From Candidatus Stahliibacteriota bacterium (lineage in GTDB: Bacteria; Hydrothermota; Tepidihabitantia; B3-TA06), in contig SOJW01000069.1 in assembly GCA_004375895.1 (NCBI GenBank), positions 1-64,000 of the forward strand: 64,000 nucleotides of DNA. Direction: 5' to 3'. The translations under genes were made by a program, and so were the position numbers. Shown here one piece after another: positions 32,440-41,873 of the stretch. The stretch's first letter is position 1. Each line of letters begins with the position of its first letter. The notes below the pieces were generated by a model. It worked only from the letters and a program-made list of their open reading frames with translations, searched no databases and had not been told where the DNA came from.

Positions 32440-35400
32440 CTAACGGAGTAGAACCACCTTTTCGGTGCGGATTATCGTCTCATTATCCCCTTCGTGCACG
32501 GCCCGGACGAAGTAAACTCCTGAGGCCCAGTTCTTGCAGTCGATAGGCGTTTCTATTTCCACGCCTTGCGCATTCGCCTCGACTTTAAATCTGGCGAGGC
32601 GCCGACCGGTTACGTCGTACGCAACAAGCTCGCACTCATCCGTGGTGAAGACGCTGAACTGGCTCCCCTTCAGGATGTGGCGTGAGATGGCCATTGTGAA
32701 CCTGGGAGAAGATTCAGACTCTGTGATTCCGGGTGGTAGCGATTCCATGTTCCCGCCGAAACCGTCTGGCCTGCGGTAGAAAATTGCCCACTTTGGGCCA
32801 GTGAACGGGCCGTACACGTGCCCGTGCTGGTACAAACATGCTGGCCCCTGGTCTGTGTGGGTTACGTGGCAGAAGTAGCTTTGTTCGTCGCCGTAGGCGC
32901 TGTCAACCCTGAATATGTCCAAATCGGGCAACTTGACACCGAAGATATGCCTGTTATTCCCCGTTCCATTTGTCCATGTTATCATACTATCCGCGATCTG
33001 GGGGTAACGGTTCTCGCCAGAGGCCTGACCACTCACCGCTATAACGATACCCCACGCGTTATAGGCAGAGCTGCGAGGCTTGGCGTTTACGTAAACCGAA
33101 TCGTTCGCGTTGAAGACAACGCGGATTGAGTCCCCTTCAATGTCTATAAACGGAACAAGAGGCTCATCAGACACAGCGCTGATACTATTGGGAAAGCGAT
33201 AGGCAGGCTGCCAGCCATACATGTTTTTCTCTCGATAGTAGCAAGCGGCGGTGCCGTCCTTCACGGCCCCATAGGCTATGGATACCTTTCCGTATTGCGG
33301 GTCCAACTCGATAGACGCTCCGATGGTGTCATGGGAAGTGCCCTGGTCCAGATCGCCGTCAACCAACTCTTCGGTAAGGTCGTCAGGATCGTCCTTCGGG
33401 AAATACGCGTAATAGAGCTTGTCCTGGTTCTCTGAGAGGCCGCGGGTTATGTAAGCGAGGTGAACCATAGGTTCGAAAAAGGAATCAGGAATCGGCGGCA
33501 TTCCGCCTCCGCCGCCGGTCGCGACACCAGGCAGACCTTTAGGTATAGGTATCTCGTAGCCGCCCTCGCCGTTGTAAGAAAACGCAAAATCAATGGCCAC
33601 CGGGCCGGGGTCTCCGGTAAGATCAAGAATGGCAGCAGAATCAAGCGCGTAATACCAATCAGAACTGTTGCCGTGGTAATTGTATACCACTACGGAATCA
33701 TCGAACCACACTGCAGCCGCTCTGTCATTATCGTCAAGGGCAATCGCAGGCCACTTACCGTGACCGAGCAGGTCGGCGGTGTACCACACCTTTGAAGGGT
33801 CGTAGCTCTGAGTATAGTAAACGTAGCCCTTGGATGGGTAGATGAAGTGGAAGGTGTCGGTGGTGTCGCAGAGGAACTTGCGCTGGGTGGTTCTATCCAT
33901 CGCCATCTCATGGTTCGTCCATATCCGGCTACGCCGGATGCAAAGAAACATATCGCCATCCGGCGAAAGGATGTCGTAGCGTATGCCCTCTATGCTTATG
34001 TGCGTGGCTATGTTCTGCCGGTAGCCCGTTTCCGTGACCTCGCCCCATCCGCTTCCTGAAGGATAGGTGCAGTTGAACTTTCCCCACAAGCTGTCATCAA
34101 GTGTATTGTAAGCATCCGAGCATGGATTGGTAAGTGAATGAAAATTCCACTTGTAGCTGGACTTCCAGAAATCGTTGGCGTGGCTGGTTGAAGCATTGAC
34201 TACGGTATCGTTCCAGCCGAACCAACCATCGCCTGGGCACCAACGGTCTATGCGATCCCAGCCAGCTTCGGTTCCCCACGGTGAGAGTGAATCGGCATCG
34301 CCGTTGAGATTCAGAAGTCCTTCAGCACACTCCAGGTCAACCTTTCGCGCCAACTCCGAGGTCACACCAAAACCACTCCTTACGTGCCATATCATCACGC
34401 CCTTTGCGTTAGTGTCCGACTGAAAAGGTTCCCTGTTGATTTCGGCAGGGAAGCTAAGCCCGTAGTCATCTTCCCAGTGGATTTTCTGCTGGTGGTTGGT
34501 GATAAGAAAATATTCACTATCGCTTACGGGAACTTTATAGACCATAGGGTCAACACCAGGGTTGCCTATGTTGAAATCAACGAGGCGGACGTTCTGGGAG
34601 TTCGTATCTATCTCAATGGGTGTTATCCACCCCAAAGAAATACGCTCCCAAGGCGAGTACAAATGCGCGTGCCTGGTGTAGTAGCCCAACTGCATCACTG
34701 AATACTTGCCCTGACCTGCCGAATAGGCATAGGGATTGACTTTTCCCTGGCTATCCTTACCAGCCTCGTAATAGTCGTGAAGCTCCAGATCGTGCCCCAA
34801 CTCGTGCGCCATCAAATGCATTGCACTTCCATAAAGGAGCTGCTTATCAGGGTTACCAGCAAAGGTATAATGGCTGTTTGTGGAACCGAGATGTACACAA
34901 CGACAGACACTAACATCGTCGTTCGTGGAGATTGTATAGTCCGGTCCCGAAATGCCGTAATTGGCTTCGTTTGGATAGGGCGGCGATCCCAAAGGAACGT
35001 GGGGATGGATATAGAATACAAAGTCAACGTAGCCGTCTCCGCCGTGTGGCCATATGTCGTAATCGGAAAAATCCACGTAGGGATCAACTGCACTGATAAC
35101 GTCCTGCACAAGCATTTTTAACCCGTCTGTAACCTGATAATGGGAGAGGCTCTCAGGAGCGATTATGTAGCGATGATTCATGCCTGGGTTGACCGCTCCG
35201 GTAACCTCAAGCTGTTCCCACGAACCTTTGTAAAGGAAATTTGTGATAGACCACTTATAGTTGGAGTCGGTAAGCGCCGCGTTAATGCTAGGCGCGATCA
35301 ACGAATCGTAGAACGTGGGATAGATTGTATCGAGGTCTGCGAAGGAATCCTGACAGATACTGTCATCGGGGAACGCAATAACAAACACCAGCGCTTTGAA

Positions 35401-35547
35401 TGTGCCTGTCTTAGGCACTCCGACCGGGTATGAGAGTGTGGAGTCGTAATCCTCCGGTTCGTTCCACCAGTAAAAACCCTGGTTGGTTGCTTGAAGCGTT
35501 GCCGCACATGCAAGCAGCGCAGCGAGCGCAAAGGTTTTGCCTTGCAT
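32440..35547 (-). CDS. Secreted M6-like metalloprotease with C-terminal sorting module
   Basis: 1035 residues. The start at 35547 follows AAGGAGGG, and a longer frame to 35598 would read through the leader. Signal peptide: GKTFALAALLACAATLQA. The protease domain has FKALVFVIAFPDDSICQDSF and the zinc site MAHELGHDLELHDYYE (HExxH, about residue 245), as in M6 immune-inhibitor-A-type enzymes. A long beta-rich region follows, then the terminal module (VYFVRAVHEGDNETI). Exported endopeptidase of unknown substrate. Divergent promoter shared with 35655. Confidence 0.8.
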   Translation of the reverse strand: MQGKTFALAALLACAATLQATNQGFYWWNEPEDYDSTLSYPVGVPKTGTFKALVFVIAFPDDSICQDSFADLDTIYPTFYDSLIAPSINAALTDSNYKWSITNFLYKGSWEQLEVTGAVNPGMNHRYIIAPESLSHYQVTDGLKMLVQDVISAVDPYVDFSDYDIWPHGGDGYVDFVFYIHPHVPLGSPPYPNEANYGISGPDYTISTNDDVSVCRCVHLGSTNSHYTFAGNPDKQLLYGSAMHLMAHELGHDLELHDYYEAGKDSQGKVNPYAYSAGQGKYSVMQLGYYTRHAHLYSPWERISLGWITPIEIDTNSQNVRLVDFNIGNPGVDPMVYKVPVSDSEYFLITNHQQKIHWEDDYGLSFPAEINREPFQSDTNAKGVMIWHVRSGFGVTSELARKVDLECAEGLLNLNGDADSLSPWGTEAGWDRIDRWCPGDGWFGWNDTVVNASTSHANDFWKSSYKWNFHSLTNPCSDAYNTLDDSLWGKFNCTYPSGSGWGEVTETGYRQNIATHISIEGIRYDILSPDGDMFLCIRRSRIWTNHEMAMDRTTQRKFLCDTTDTFHFIYPSKGYVYYTQSYDPSKVWYTADLLGHGKWPAIALDDNDRAAAVWFDDSVVVYNYHGNSSDWYYALDSAAILDLTGDPGPVAIDFAFSYNGEGGYEIPIPKGLPGVATGGGGGMPPIPDSFFEPMVHLAYITRGLSENQDKLYYAYFPKDDPDDLTEELVDGDLDQGTSHDTIGASIELDPQYGKVSIAYGAVKDGTAACYYREKNMYGWQPAYRFPNSISAVSDEPLVPFIDIEGDSIRVVFNANDSVYVNAKPRSSAYNAWGIVIAVSGQASGENRYPQIADSMITWTNGTGNNRHIFGVKLPDLDIFRVDSAYGDEQSYFCHVTHTDQGPACLYQHGHVYGPFTGPKWAIFYRRPDGFGGNMESLPPGITESESSPRFTMAISRHILKGSQFSVFTTDECELVAYDVTGRRLARFKVEANAQGVEIETPIDCKNWASGVYFVRAVHEGDNETIIRTEKVVLLR

Positions 35548-35586
35548 AATTCCCTCCTTATTAAGGGTTGTTTTTGAAGCTGCGGA

Positions 35587-35615
35587 ATAATACGTCATTT
35601 TGGGATGTTTGTCAA
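35587..35615 (-). promoter_or_regulatory. Promoter of the M6-like protease
   Basis: On the minus strand: TTGACA (35615-35610), 17 nt, TATTAT (35592-35587). It is back-to-back with the plus-strand promoter, 4 bp apart. Confidence 0.65.
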
Positions 35616-35619
35616 GTCC

Positions 35620-35647
35620 TTGACAAATGAATGGAAACGGTCATAAT
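35620..35647 (+). promoter_or_regulatory. Promoter of the 35655 gene
   Basis: TTGACA (35620-35625), 16 nt, CATAAT (35642-35647). The ATG at 35655 lies 7 nt after the -10. Confidence 0.55.
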
Positions 35648-35654
35648 TGAAACT

Positions 35655-36992
35655 ATGAAGCGTTGGGTTATTCTCTTCCTGCTGGCGGGGGTTTTCCATT
35701 CAGCCTACGCTTGGAGAAAAACTTACTCGTTAGGATTTGATGGAACCATGTACTCGGTCAGGGAGACTTCGGATGGCAGTTACGTTGTAGCGGGCACGGT
35801 TACCGCTGATACAGTTCCGGGTAATTACGAGCTTCTATTGTTAAAGGCGGATTCAGTTGGAGATACGATCTGGACAAGAAAATACGGCGGAGCAGGCAAC
35901 GATGAGGGGCGATGCATTAGGCAGGTGTCTGATAGCGGATACATAATCGTTGGGTCAGTTGATGGGGTGGAGTACAGTCCGGGCAAGTTGTGGTTATTGA
36001 AGACGGATGCGAAAGGGGACACGGTCTGGACTAAGAGGTATGGATACATGTTTGGTGAGGACGAAGGTTATTGGGTTGAGGAGACTTCGGACGGGGGATA
36101 TATAATAACGGGCACCTGCAACCCTACAGGAGGGATGAACAACAGACTTTGGTTACTTAAGACGGATGCCGAAGGTGATACGGTTTGGACCCACAAGTAT
36201 ACTATATGTTCCCACGGTTTTTGCGTACGGGGAACAAAAGATAGTGGTTACATACTAGCTTCTCCACTGGGCTTAATTAAAACAGATTCTATGGGTGACA
36301 CCTTATGGACATACCGATTTGTGGCGCAGGAATCTTCTGTTTGTTTGGCTTCAGATGGCGGTTATGTTTTTACAGCCACGACATGGGGCAGTTTTGGCAG
36401 GCGTGACATCTTTTTTATAAAGACTGATACGGACGGCGATTCAATTTGGGGCCATAGTTGGGGGGGAGTAGATGAGGATTACAGTTATGAAGTACAGCAG
36501 ACCAATGATGGCGGCTACATAATAGTTGGTGATACACGTTCTTTTGGGGAAGCGAGGGTTAATGTTTGGCTCTTAAAGACAGATGTCAATGGTGATACCA
36601 CATGGACACGCATCTTAGGCGCGGGTTATGGCCGGAGCGTTCAACAAACTACGGATGGAGGTTATATAATCTGCGGGGGCTTGACATTAATCAAGACCGA
36701 CTCGTTGGGCTACGCCGGGGTTGGGGAGCAACCTTCACCCGTAACACACCAGCCGGACTGGCAGGTTATCTCTCCCATCGGGCAGGAAGTGGTGTTGAGG
36801 TATCACGACAAACCTGGGGGTTTTCACGCAAAAATCTACGATATATCGGGCAAAAAGTGTGACGAGTGCCACTCAAACCTGACGAGCGGAACACTGGAAT
36901 GGGGCGAGGGGATGTCGCGAGGAGTCTACTTCATCCAAGAGATTAAGAGAGGTAGCGGGGAGAAGGTCTCGCGAGTGATTCTTCTGCATTAG
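35655..36992 (+). CDS. Secreted beta-propeller repeat protein, 445 aa
   Basis: Signal peptide MKRWVILFLLAGVFHSAYA. About seven repeats of a 45-50 residue blade follow, with TSDGGYIITG, LWLLKTDAEGDTVWTHKY and similar lines. The C-terminal part (HAKIYDISGKKC, GVYFIQEIKRGSGE, VILLH) is a diverged sorting module. It is a surface or extracellular protein, probably binding rather than catalytic. No ribosome binding site, and the start codon lies 7 nt after the -10 box, so leaderless translation is likely. An upstream in-frame ATG at 35631 lies inside the promoter spacer and is rejected. Confidence 0.75.
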   Translation: MKRWVILFLLAGVFHSAYAWRKTYSLGFDGTMYSVRETSDGSYVVAGTVTADTVPGNYELLLLKADSVGDTIWTRKYGGAGNDEGRCIRQVSDSGYIIVGSVDGVEYSPGKLWLLKTDAKGDTVWTKRYGYMFGEDEGYWVEETSDGGYIITGTCNPTGGMNNRLWLLKTDAEGDTVWTHKYTICSHGFCVRGTKDSGYILASPLGLIKTDSMGDTLWTYRFVAQESSVCLASDGGYVFTATTWGSFGRRDIFFIKTDTDGDSIWGHSWGGVDEDYSYEVQQTNDGGYIIVGDTRSFGEARVNVWLLKTDVNGDTTWTRILGAGYGRSVQQTTDGGYIICGGLTLIKTDSLGYAGVGEQPSPVTHQPDWQVISPIGQEVVLRYHDKPGGFHAKIYDISGKKCDECHSNLTSGTLEWGEGMSRGVYFIQEIKRGSGEKVSRVILLH

Positions 36993-37410
36993 GGGAAATA
37001 CTGCCCGACGCTTAAACGAGTTGTATGAGACTTCCCGGTTTCACCTATCTAGGAGGGTTCCCAGACCAATTAAAGCCTCCCCTCATAGATTATGTTAACT
37101 GAATGGCGAGCTACCGAAGATAAAGAAGGGGGCGCGCTAGCAGTAGCCTTTCGTCAAAAGCCCCTCCGTTGTCGGTGTTTTTCCTCAAGCCATATCCGCC
37201 CGCTGCACCTCACCGCTCCGGTTTCGCTGTGCTTCACTGCGCTCACGGTGCCAACCCCACCCGACCACCCTATTGTAGCAGGCAGCTTCGCCGTGGGCTG
37301 TCCTCGGTCGCGCAGAAAGCCTTGCCCACAAGAGATCGAAGCCAGGGTGTTGCCTTTTAGTTAAGAGACCAAGGTTGGCAAAACGTCCTGAAGATGCGGG
37401 CTGCGGCTAA
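36993..37410. other. Intergenic region without a recognised gene
   Basis: About 420 bp. Open frames here are short, proline-rich and without ribosome binding sites. It contains a GC-rich, partly palindromic stretch around 37265-37330. No RNA gene recognised. Confidence 0.4.
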
Positions 37411-37485
37411 CGAAACTGCGCGTCTAGGGCGGCAGCCCCGCCTCGCGCCTGCAGGTCGGTGCCTCATTCCAGCGCAGCACTGCGG
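37411..37485 (+). repeat. Defence-promoter element, copy 2
   Basis: GAAACTGCGCG, then GGCAGCCCCGCCTCGCGCCT and a final ACTGCGG, as in 31717-31788. Similarity may extend about 12 bp further upstream (GGCTGCGGCTAACG against GGCTAGCGGCTTCTG). Confidence 0.7.
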
Positions 37486-37508
37486 TTTTCGGGTCTCAGC
37501 TCAGAGGG

Positions 37509-37537
37509 TTGACAAGGCAATACTGAGTGCGTATAGT
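37509..37537 (+). promoter_or_regulatory. Promoter of the helicase/DndD/radical SAM operon
   Basis: TTGACA (37509-37514), 17 nt, TATAGT (37532-37537). Confidence 0.7.
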
Positions 37538-37586
37538 GTGATTACGGTGTAGAATTGCGAACGGCAGTTCGAAGGAGATGTCGCGA

Positions 37587-39692
37587 ATGAACTTAAAATC
37601 TCTTGACTTAAAAAAGGCTTACTCCTCGGACTTTGACAACTCATTACGTGATTTTTATATACCCGCACTAGAAGCATCGATTGAGTACAACCGGCTTGCA
37701 GGATTTTTCTCATCCACAAGTTTAGCGATCGCTGCAAGAGGAGTTCTAGGTTTAATTAGGAATGGTGGCACGATGAGACTGATAGCTTCTCCCCAATTGA
37801 GCAAAAGGGATCTTGAGATTATCTTGGATTCTGAAGAGAGAAGAGAAGAATACATAAGTAAAAGAATGCTGGAAGATCTGGCGAGATTAGAAGATGAATT
37901 TGTCAAAGATCACGTTTTTGCTCTTGGCTGGATGGTTGCCAACAGAAAGCTTGAGATTCGGATCGCTGTGCCATACGATGAGGAGGGAAAACTTTTAAGC
38001 TATGAAGAGGTTCAACAGCGAGGGGTTTTTCATCAAAAAGTGGGTATCCTGAAAGACTCTGAGGGGAATCTGATAACCTTCAGTGGGTCCGTTAATGAGA
38101 CTGCCAAGGCTTGGCTAGACAACATTGAAGAGTTTAAGGTTTTTCGGGATTGGGAACCTTCAGAGGAAGATTATGTGGGAGCTGATGTTTCAAAGTTCAA
38201 CAAGTTTTGGAATGATCAATCTCCAAGGGTCAGAATCATGGATGTTCCTAAGGCAGTCGAAAGGAAGCTAATAGAAATCGCTCCAGCGAATGTTGACAAA
38301 ATCGACTTAGAGAGATGGTGCAAAACGCAAAAGAGGAAGCCACAGCTTTTTCAACACCAACAAGCTGCTATCGAAGCTTGGTTAAAGAACGGGATGAGGG
38401 GACTTTTCGAAATGGCAACCGGCACGGGGAAAACCTTCGCAGCTTTAGGTTGCTTGGATAAAGCATCTAAAACAACCCAGAAGCTCATAGTGGTTATAGC
38501 TTGCCCCTATCACCATTTAATTGAGCAATGGATAAAGGAAATCGAAAAATTCGGTGTTGAAACTGATAAATTAATCGTTGCGGATGCTACCAATCAATAT
38601 TGGAGGAACGAGTTGGCCGATTCGCTGATGGATATTTCATTGGGACATAAAACAAAAGTTATGGCGATGACGACGCACCGCACATTCTCCTCACCGGCTT
38701 TCAGAAAGATAATCCAAAGTAATAAACAGGATTCCACTGCTCTCTTAATCGCCGACGAGGTTCACGGTATAGGGGCTGAGAAAAGCCAAGAGGGACTCAT
38801 TGATGAATATGATCTAAGATTAGGTTTGAGTGCCACGCCTAGAAGATGGTTCGATAGTCCAGGTACAGAGTTGATATATGATTATTTCGGGGGAGTTGTT
38901 TATGAATTTGGATTGAAGAAAGCCATCAACACTCTAAACCCGGATACAGATCAAGCCTACCTTACTCCTTATCGATATAGATCAAGATTTGTCTCTTTGA
39001 CTGAGGAAGAGTTAGAGGAATACCATGAAAAGACGAGACGAATTGTAATGAATCTCAATAAAACCGAAACTGAAGAACAAGCAAAGGCAATTCTGGATAT
39101 TTTAATGTTTCAAAGAGCAAATATTGTCAAGAATGCTCTGGGAAAGTATCAGGTTCTTGAGGAAATCCTCGATGAGTTAAGGGAATCTATAAGATGGACA
39201 TTAATCTATTGCAGCCCCGAACAGATCGATGAAGTAATGGAGATAGTCAATCGCCGTGGCATTGCCGCACATCGTTTTACAATGGAGGAAGGAACTTCTC
39301 CCGAAAAGAAATATGGATGGATCTCAGAGAGAGAGCATCTTCTGGAGGAATTTGCGGAAGGCAAGTACAAGATTCTGGTTGCTATGAAATGTTTGGATGA
39401 AGGTGTGGATGTTCCACCCGCAAGGATCGCTATCTTGATGGCAAGTAGTGGGAACCCTAGGGAGTACATCCAACGTATCGGAAGAGTCATAAGAAGATAC
39501 CCTGGCAAAAGTGAAGCTCTCATATACGATGTTGTCACTTCTCCTTCTTTAAGTAACCTTCCATCGGAATTAAAGGAGATGGAGAAAAAGATCTTCGAGA
39601 AGGAATTAAAAAGGTATGAGGAGATAGCGAAGATCGCTCTCAACAGAGCTGAGGCATTAACCCTTATATGTGACATAAAGGAAAAACTGTAG
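37587..39692 (+). CDS. PLD-nuclease/superfamily 2 helicase fusion
   Basis: About 701 residues. The ATG at 37587 is chosen because AAGGAG abuts ATG 37578. The N-terminal 200 residues are a PLD-like domain (FHQKVGILKDSEGN, FSGSVNETAKAW, the HxKxGIxxD form). Helicase motifs: Walker A ATGTGKTF (about 278), DEVH (about 390), SATP, and QRIGRVIRR (about 629), giving a complete DEAD/DEAH-type motor. Such fusions occur in several phage-defence systems and would move on and cut DNA. First gene of a five-gene operon, 11 nt before the next. Confidence 0.85.
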   Translation: MNLKSLDLKKAYSSDFDNSLRDFYIPALEASIEYNRLAGFFSSTSLAIAARGVLGLIRNGGTMRLIASPQLSKRDLEIILDSEERREEYISKRMLEDLARLEDEFVKDHVFALGWMVANRKLEIRIAVPYDEEGKLLSYEEVQQRGVFHQKVGILKDSEGNLITFSGSVNETAKAWLDNIEEFKVFRDWEPSEEDYVGADVSKFNKFWNDQSPRVRIMDVPKAVERKLIEIAPANVDKIDLERWCKTQKRKPQLFQHQQAAIEAWLKNGMRGLFEMATGTGKTFAALGCLDKASKTTQKLIVVIACPYHHLIEQWIKEIEKFGVETDKLIVADATNQYWRNELADSLMDISLGHKTKVMAMTTHRTFSSPAFRKIIQSNKQDSTALLIADEVHGIGAEKSQEGLIDEYDLRLGLSATPRRWFDSPGTELIYDYFGGVVYEFGLKKAINTLNPDTDQAYLTPYRYRSRFVSLTEEELEEYHEKTRRIVMNLNKTETEEQAKAILDILMFQRANIVKNALGKYQVLEEILDELRESIRWTLIYCSPEQIDEVMEIVNRRGIAAHRFTMEEGTSPEKKYGWISEREHLLEEFAEGKYKILVAMKCLDEGVDVPPARIAILMASSGNPREYIQRIGRVIRRYPGKSEALIYDVVTSPSLSNLPSELKEMEKKIFEKELKRYEEIAKIALNRAEALTLICDIKEKL

Positions 39693-39703
39693 GGAGATGT
39701 AAA

Positions 39704-39910
39704 ATGAGTAACGGCAAGATTAAAGTGCTCAATCCACGGATTATAGAAATCATAAAACAGAACTGTGGAAAGGATAAAGTAATAAGCAAATTCTTGATAG
39801 ATTTACTCTACGAAGAATTCGAACACTCAGGACAGTGGTGGTGGGCAGAGACTTACAAGGATAGGATAAAAACATATTCGGCAAGATGGAGTAGTCCCAA
39901 TGAGGATTGA
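39704..39910 (+). CDS. Small protein of the operon, 68 aa
   Basis: Starts 11 nt after the helicase and overlaps the DndD-like gene by 11 nt. It reads KVLNPRIIEIIKQNCGKDKV and DLLYEEFEHSGQWWWAETYK. A compact helical protein, possibly an adaptor between helicase and ATPase. No family recognised, but overlap on both sides argues for a real gene. Confidence 0.6.
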   Translation: MSNGKIKVLNPRIIEIIKQNCGKDKVISKFLIDLLYEEFEHSGQWWWAETYKDRIKTYSARWSSPNED

Positions 39911-41873
39911 GAGGATACTACTCAAAAATTATCGTCAATTCAAAGATATGGAGATTCCGTTCACCAAGAAAACCGACAATGATCTACACATAATTATAGG
40001 GAAAAATGGGGCAGGGAAAACAAACATCTTGAATGCCATCAATTGGTGTTTGTATAATAAAGAGCCTCACTTGTCGAAAAGCTCGAAGCGATTGCCCCTT
40101 TTGAACCTTATGACAATACAAGAAACTAGCCAAGTAGGCAGCCACAAAGTTATCGTAGAGGTATGGACAAGAACTGAAAGTGGCAGCCGCATTAAGTTCA
40201 AAAGACTCGCTCGTTATCGGGTACACGAAGAGGGCGGCGAACCTATGCTTCAGGATACGAACTTTGAGGTGGAAATCAGCGGTGGGAAAGAGGGTACAGA
40301 TTTCCAGAAAAATGAAAAAGCCAAGCCTTATGTTGAGCGCTTTGTACCTGAAGGAATCAGAGAGTTCTACTTTTTCGATGGAGACAGACTTGATGTATAC
40401 TTTAAGGAGGTTACTGAACAGAGAATACAGCACGAAATCTTCAAAATATCCCAGATCGACTTGCTAGATATAGTTTCAAGGGGAATAGAAAAAACCCTAA
40501 AGGATATCAGAAATGAAGCCGGGAAAATGAATCCGGTCATAGACAAGAAACGAGAAGAGTTGGAGGAAAAGGAAGACAGGCTTGCGGAAGCGGAGCAAAA
40601 AATAGAAACCTGTGAGAAAGAGATTTCTAGAGCAAATGTTAAAGTCAAAGAATTAGGAGAGAAACTTGAAGAATTACCTGACGTAGAGGTGCTACAAAAC
40701 AGAAGAGAAGAACTTAAAAAACGTAAAGAAAAAAAGAAGAATTTAAGAGCTACGAAGCTACAGGAAAAGAAAGATCTCTTGCTAGAGTATAGCAAGATTA
40801 TAAGGCTGTGGCCAGCAATAAAAACCACTTTAGAAGTTATTGACGAAGAAAGAAAAAAGAAAACAATCCCGCCGCGTATAGCTAAAGAGGTTCTGGAGGA
40901 AATACTCCAGAACAATACTTGCACTATTTGTGGGAACACTTTAGATGCGGCAGCCAAAAATCATGTAAGGGACTTGCTTAAGAAAATTAAAGTCAGATCT
41001 GATGTGGCTTACGAACTTACAAAAATGGAAACCCCTTTACGCGAATCCAAGGACGAATTGAAAGGTTTCGAGGAGAAATTAATTAAGGTGACACATGAAC
41101 TTGTAGGGTACGAAGAAGACCTTGATGCGATAGAGAGAGAAATCAACAAGATAGATAAGCAGATGAGTGGCTTCGACGATGTTTCAAAAATAAAAATAAG
41201 AGGATGGAGCGAAGACCTTAGGAAATTTGAAGCTTTAGAAAACGAAGAACGGGAGAAGCTAGGTAGTTTGAAAGCTGAGAAGAAGAGACTCCTCTCTGAA
41301 GTCAATCAACTAAAAGGAGATCTTGATACAGAACTGCGTAAGGAAACCAAAGCTGTAAAGTTAAAGAAGCAAATAGATTTCTGTGCAAGGGCTTTAGAAA
41401 TAGCGAATAAGACGAAAACCATGGTAATGACAGGAACAAGAGACAGAGTAGAGGAAGCGACAAAGAAGTTGTTCTTTAGACTATTATGGAAAAAAGAGAC
41501 CTACGGGGATGTCAAGATACACGAGAATTATGAGCTAGAGGTAATCCATTCAATGGGCTACTCATGTTTAGGGTCATTGGGTGCAGGAGAAAGACAATTA
41601 CTGGCTATTTCCTTTACCTTAGCATTGCATCAAGTTTCCGGTTTCGATTCGGCAATTCTAATAGATACCCCCGTAGCGAGGCTCTCTGATGAACATCGAG
41701 AGAACTTCGGTAAGATCTTTTCTGAAGTTAGCACTGACAAGCAGACGATATTGCTATTTACCCCTGACGAGTACTCAGAGGACATAAGCAAGCACCTAGA
41801 TGTAAAGGCTAGCACAAGATATCTCCTTAAATTATCTGAAGACGAGAAAGAAACCCAACTGGTGGTGCTGTAA
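39900..41873 (+). CDS. DndD-like SMC-family ATPase
   Basis: 657 residues, the usual DndD length. The N-terminus reads MRIERILLKNYRQFKDMEIP, with P-loop GKNGAGKTNILNAI at about residue 35. Long coiled coils flank a central zinc-hook-like TCTICGN (only the CxxC half, about residue 340). The C-terminal ATPase half has SLGAGERQLLAISFTLAL (signature) and SAILIDTPVARLSDEHR (Walker B/D-loop). DndD in phosphorothioation systems is a DNA-dependent ATPase. No DndC, DndA or DndB is seen here, so a different chemistry is possible. Confidence 0.75.
   Translation: MRIERILLKNYRQFKDMEIPFTKKTDNDLHIIIGKNGAGKTNILNAINWCLYNKEPHLSKSSKRLPLLNLMTIQETSQVGSHKVIVEVWTRTESGSRIKFKRLARYRVHEEGGEPMLQDTNFEVEISGGKEGTDFQKNEKAKPYVERFVPEGIREFYFFDGDRLDVYFKEVTEQRIQHEIFKISQIDLLDIVSRGIEKTLKDIRNEAGKMNPVIDKKREELEEKEDRLAEAEQKIETCEKEISRANVKVKELGEKLEELPDVEVLQNRREELKKRKEKKKNLRATKLQEKKDLLLEYSKIIRLWPAIKTTLEVIDEERKKKTIPPRIAKEVLEEILQNNTCTICGNTLDAAAKNHVRDLLKKIKVRSDVAYELTKMETPLRESKDELKGFEEKLIKVTHELVGYEEDLDAIEREINKIDKQMSGFDDVSKIKIRGWSEDLRKFEALENEEREKLGSLKAEKKRLLSEVNQLKGDLDTELRKETKAVKLKKQIDFCARALEIANKTKTMVMTGTRDRVEEATKKLFFRLLWKKETYGDVKIHENYELEVIHSMGYSCLGSLGAGERQLLAISFTLALHQVSGFDSAILIDTPVARLSDEHRENFGKIFSEVSTDKQTILLFTPDEYSEDISKHLDVKASTRYLLKLSEDEKETQLVVL

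Noticed and set aside
37092-37364. 90-aa plus-strand frame
   Set aside because: Proline and serine rich, no ribosome binding site, GC-rich repeat-like DNA; judged non-coding.
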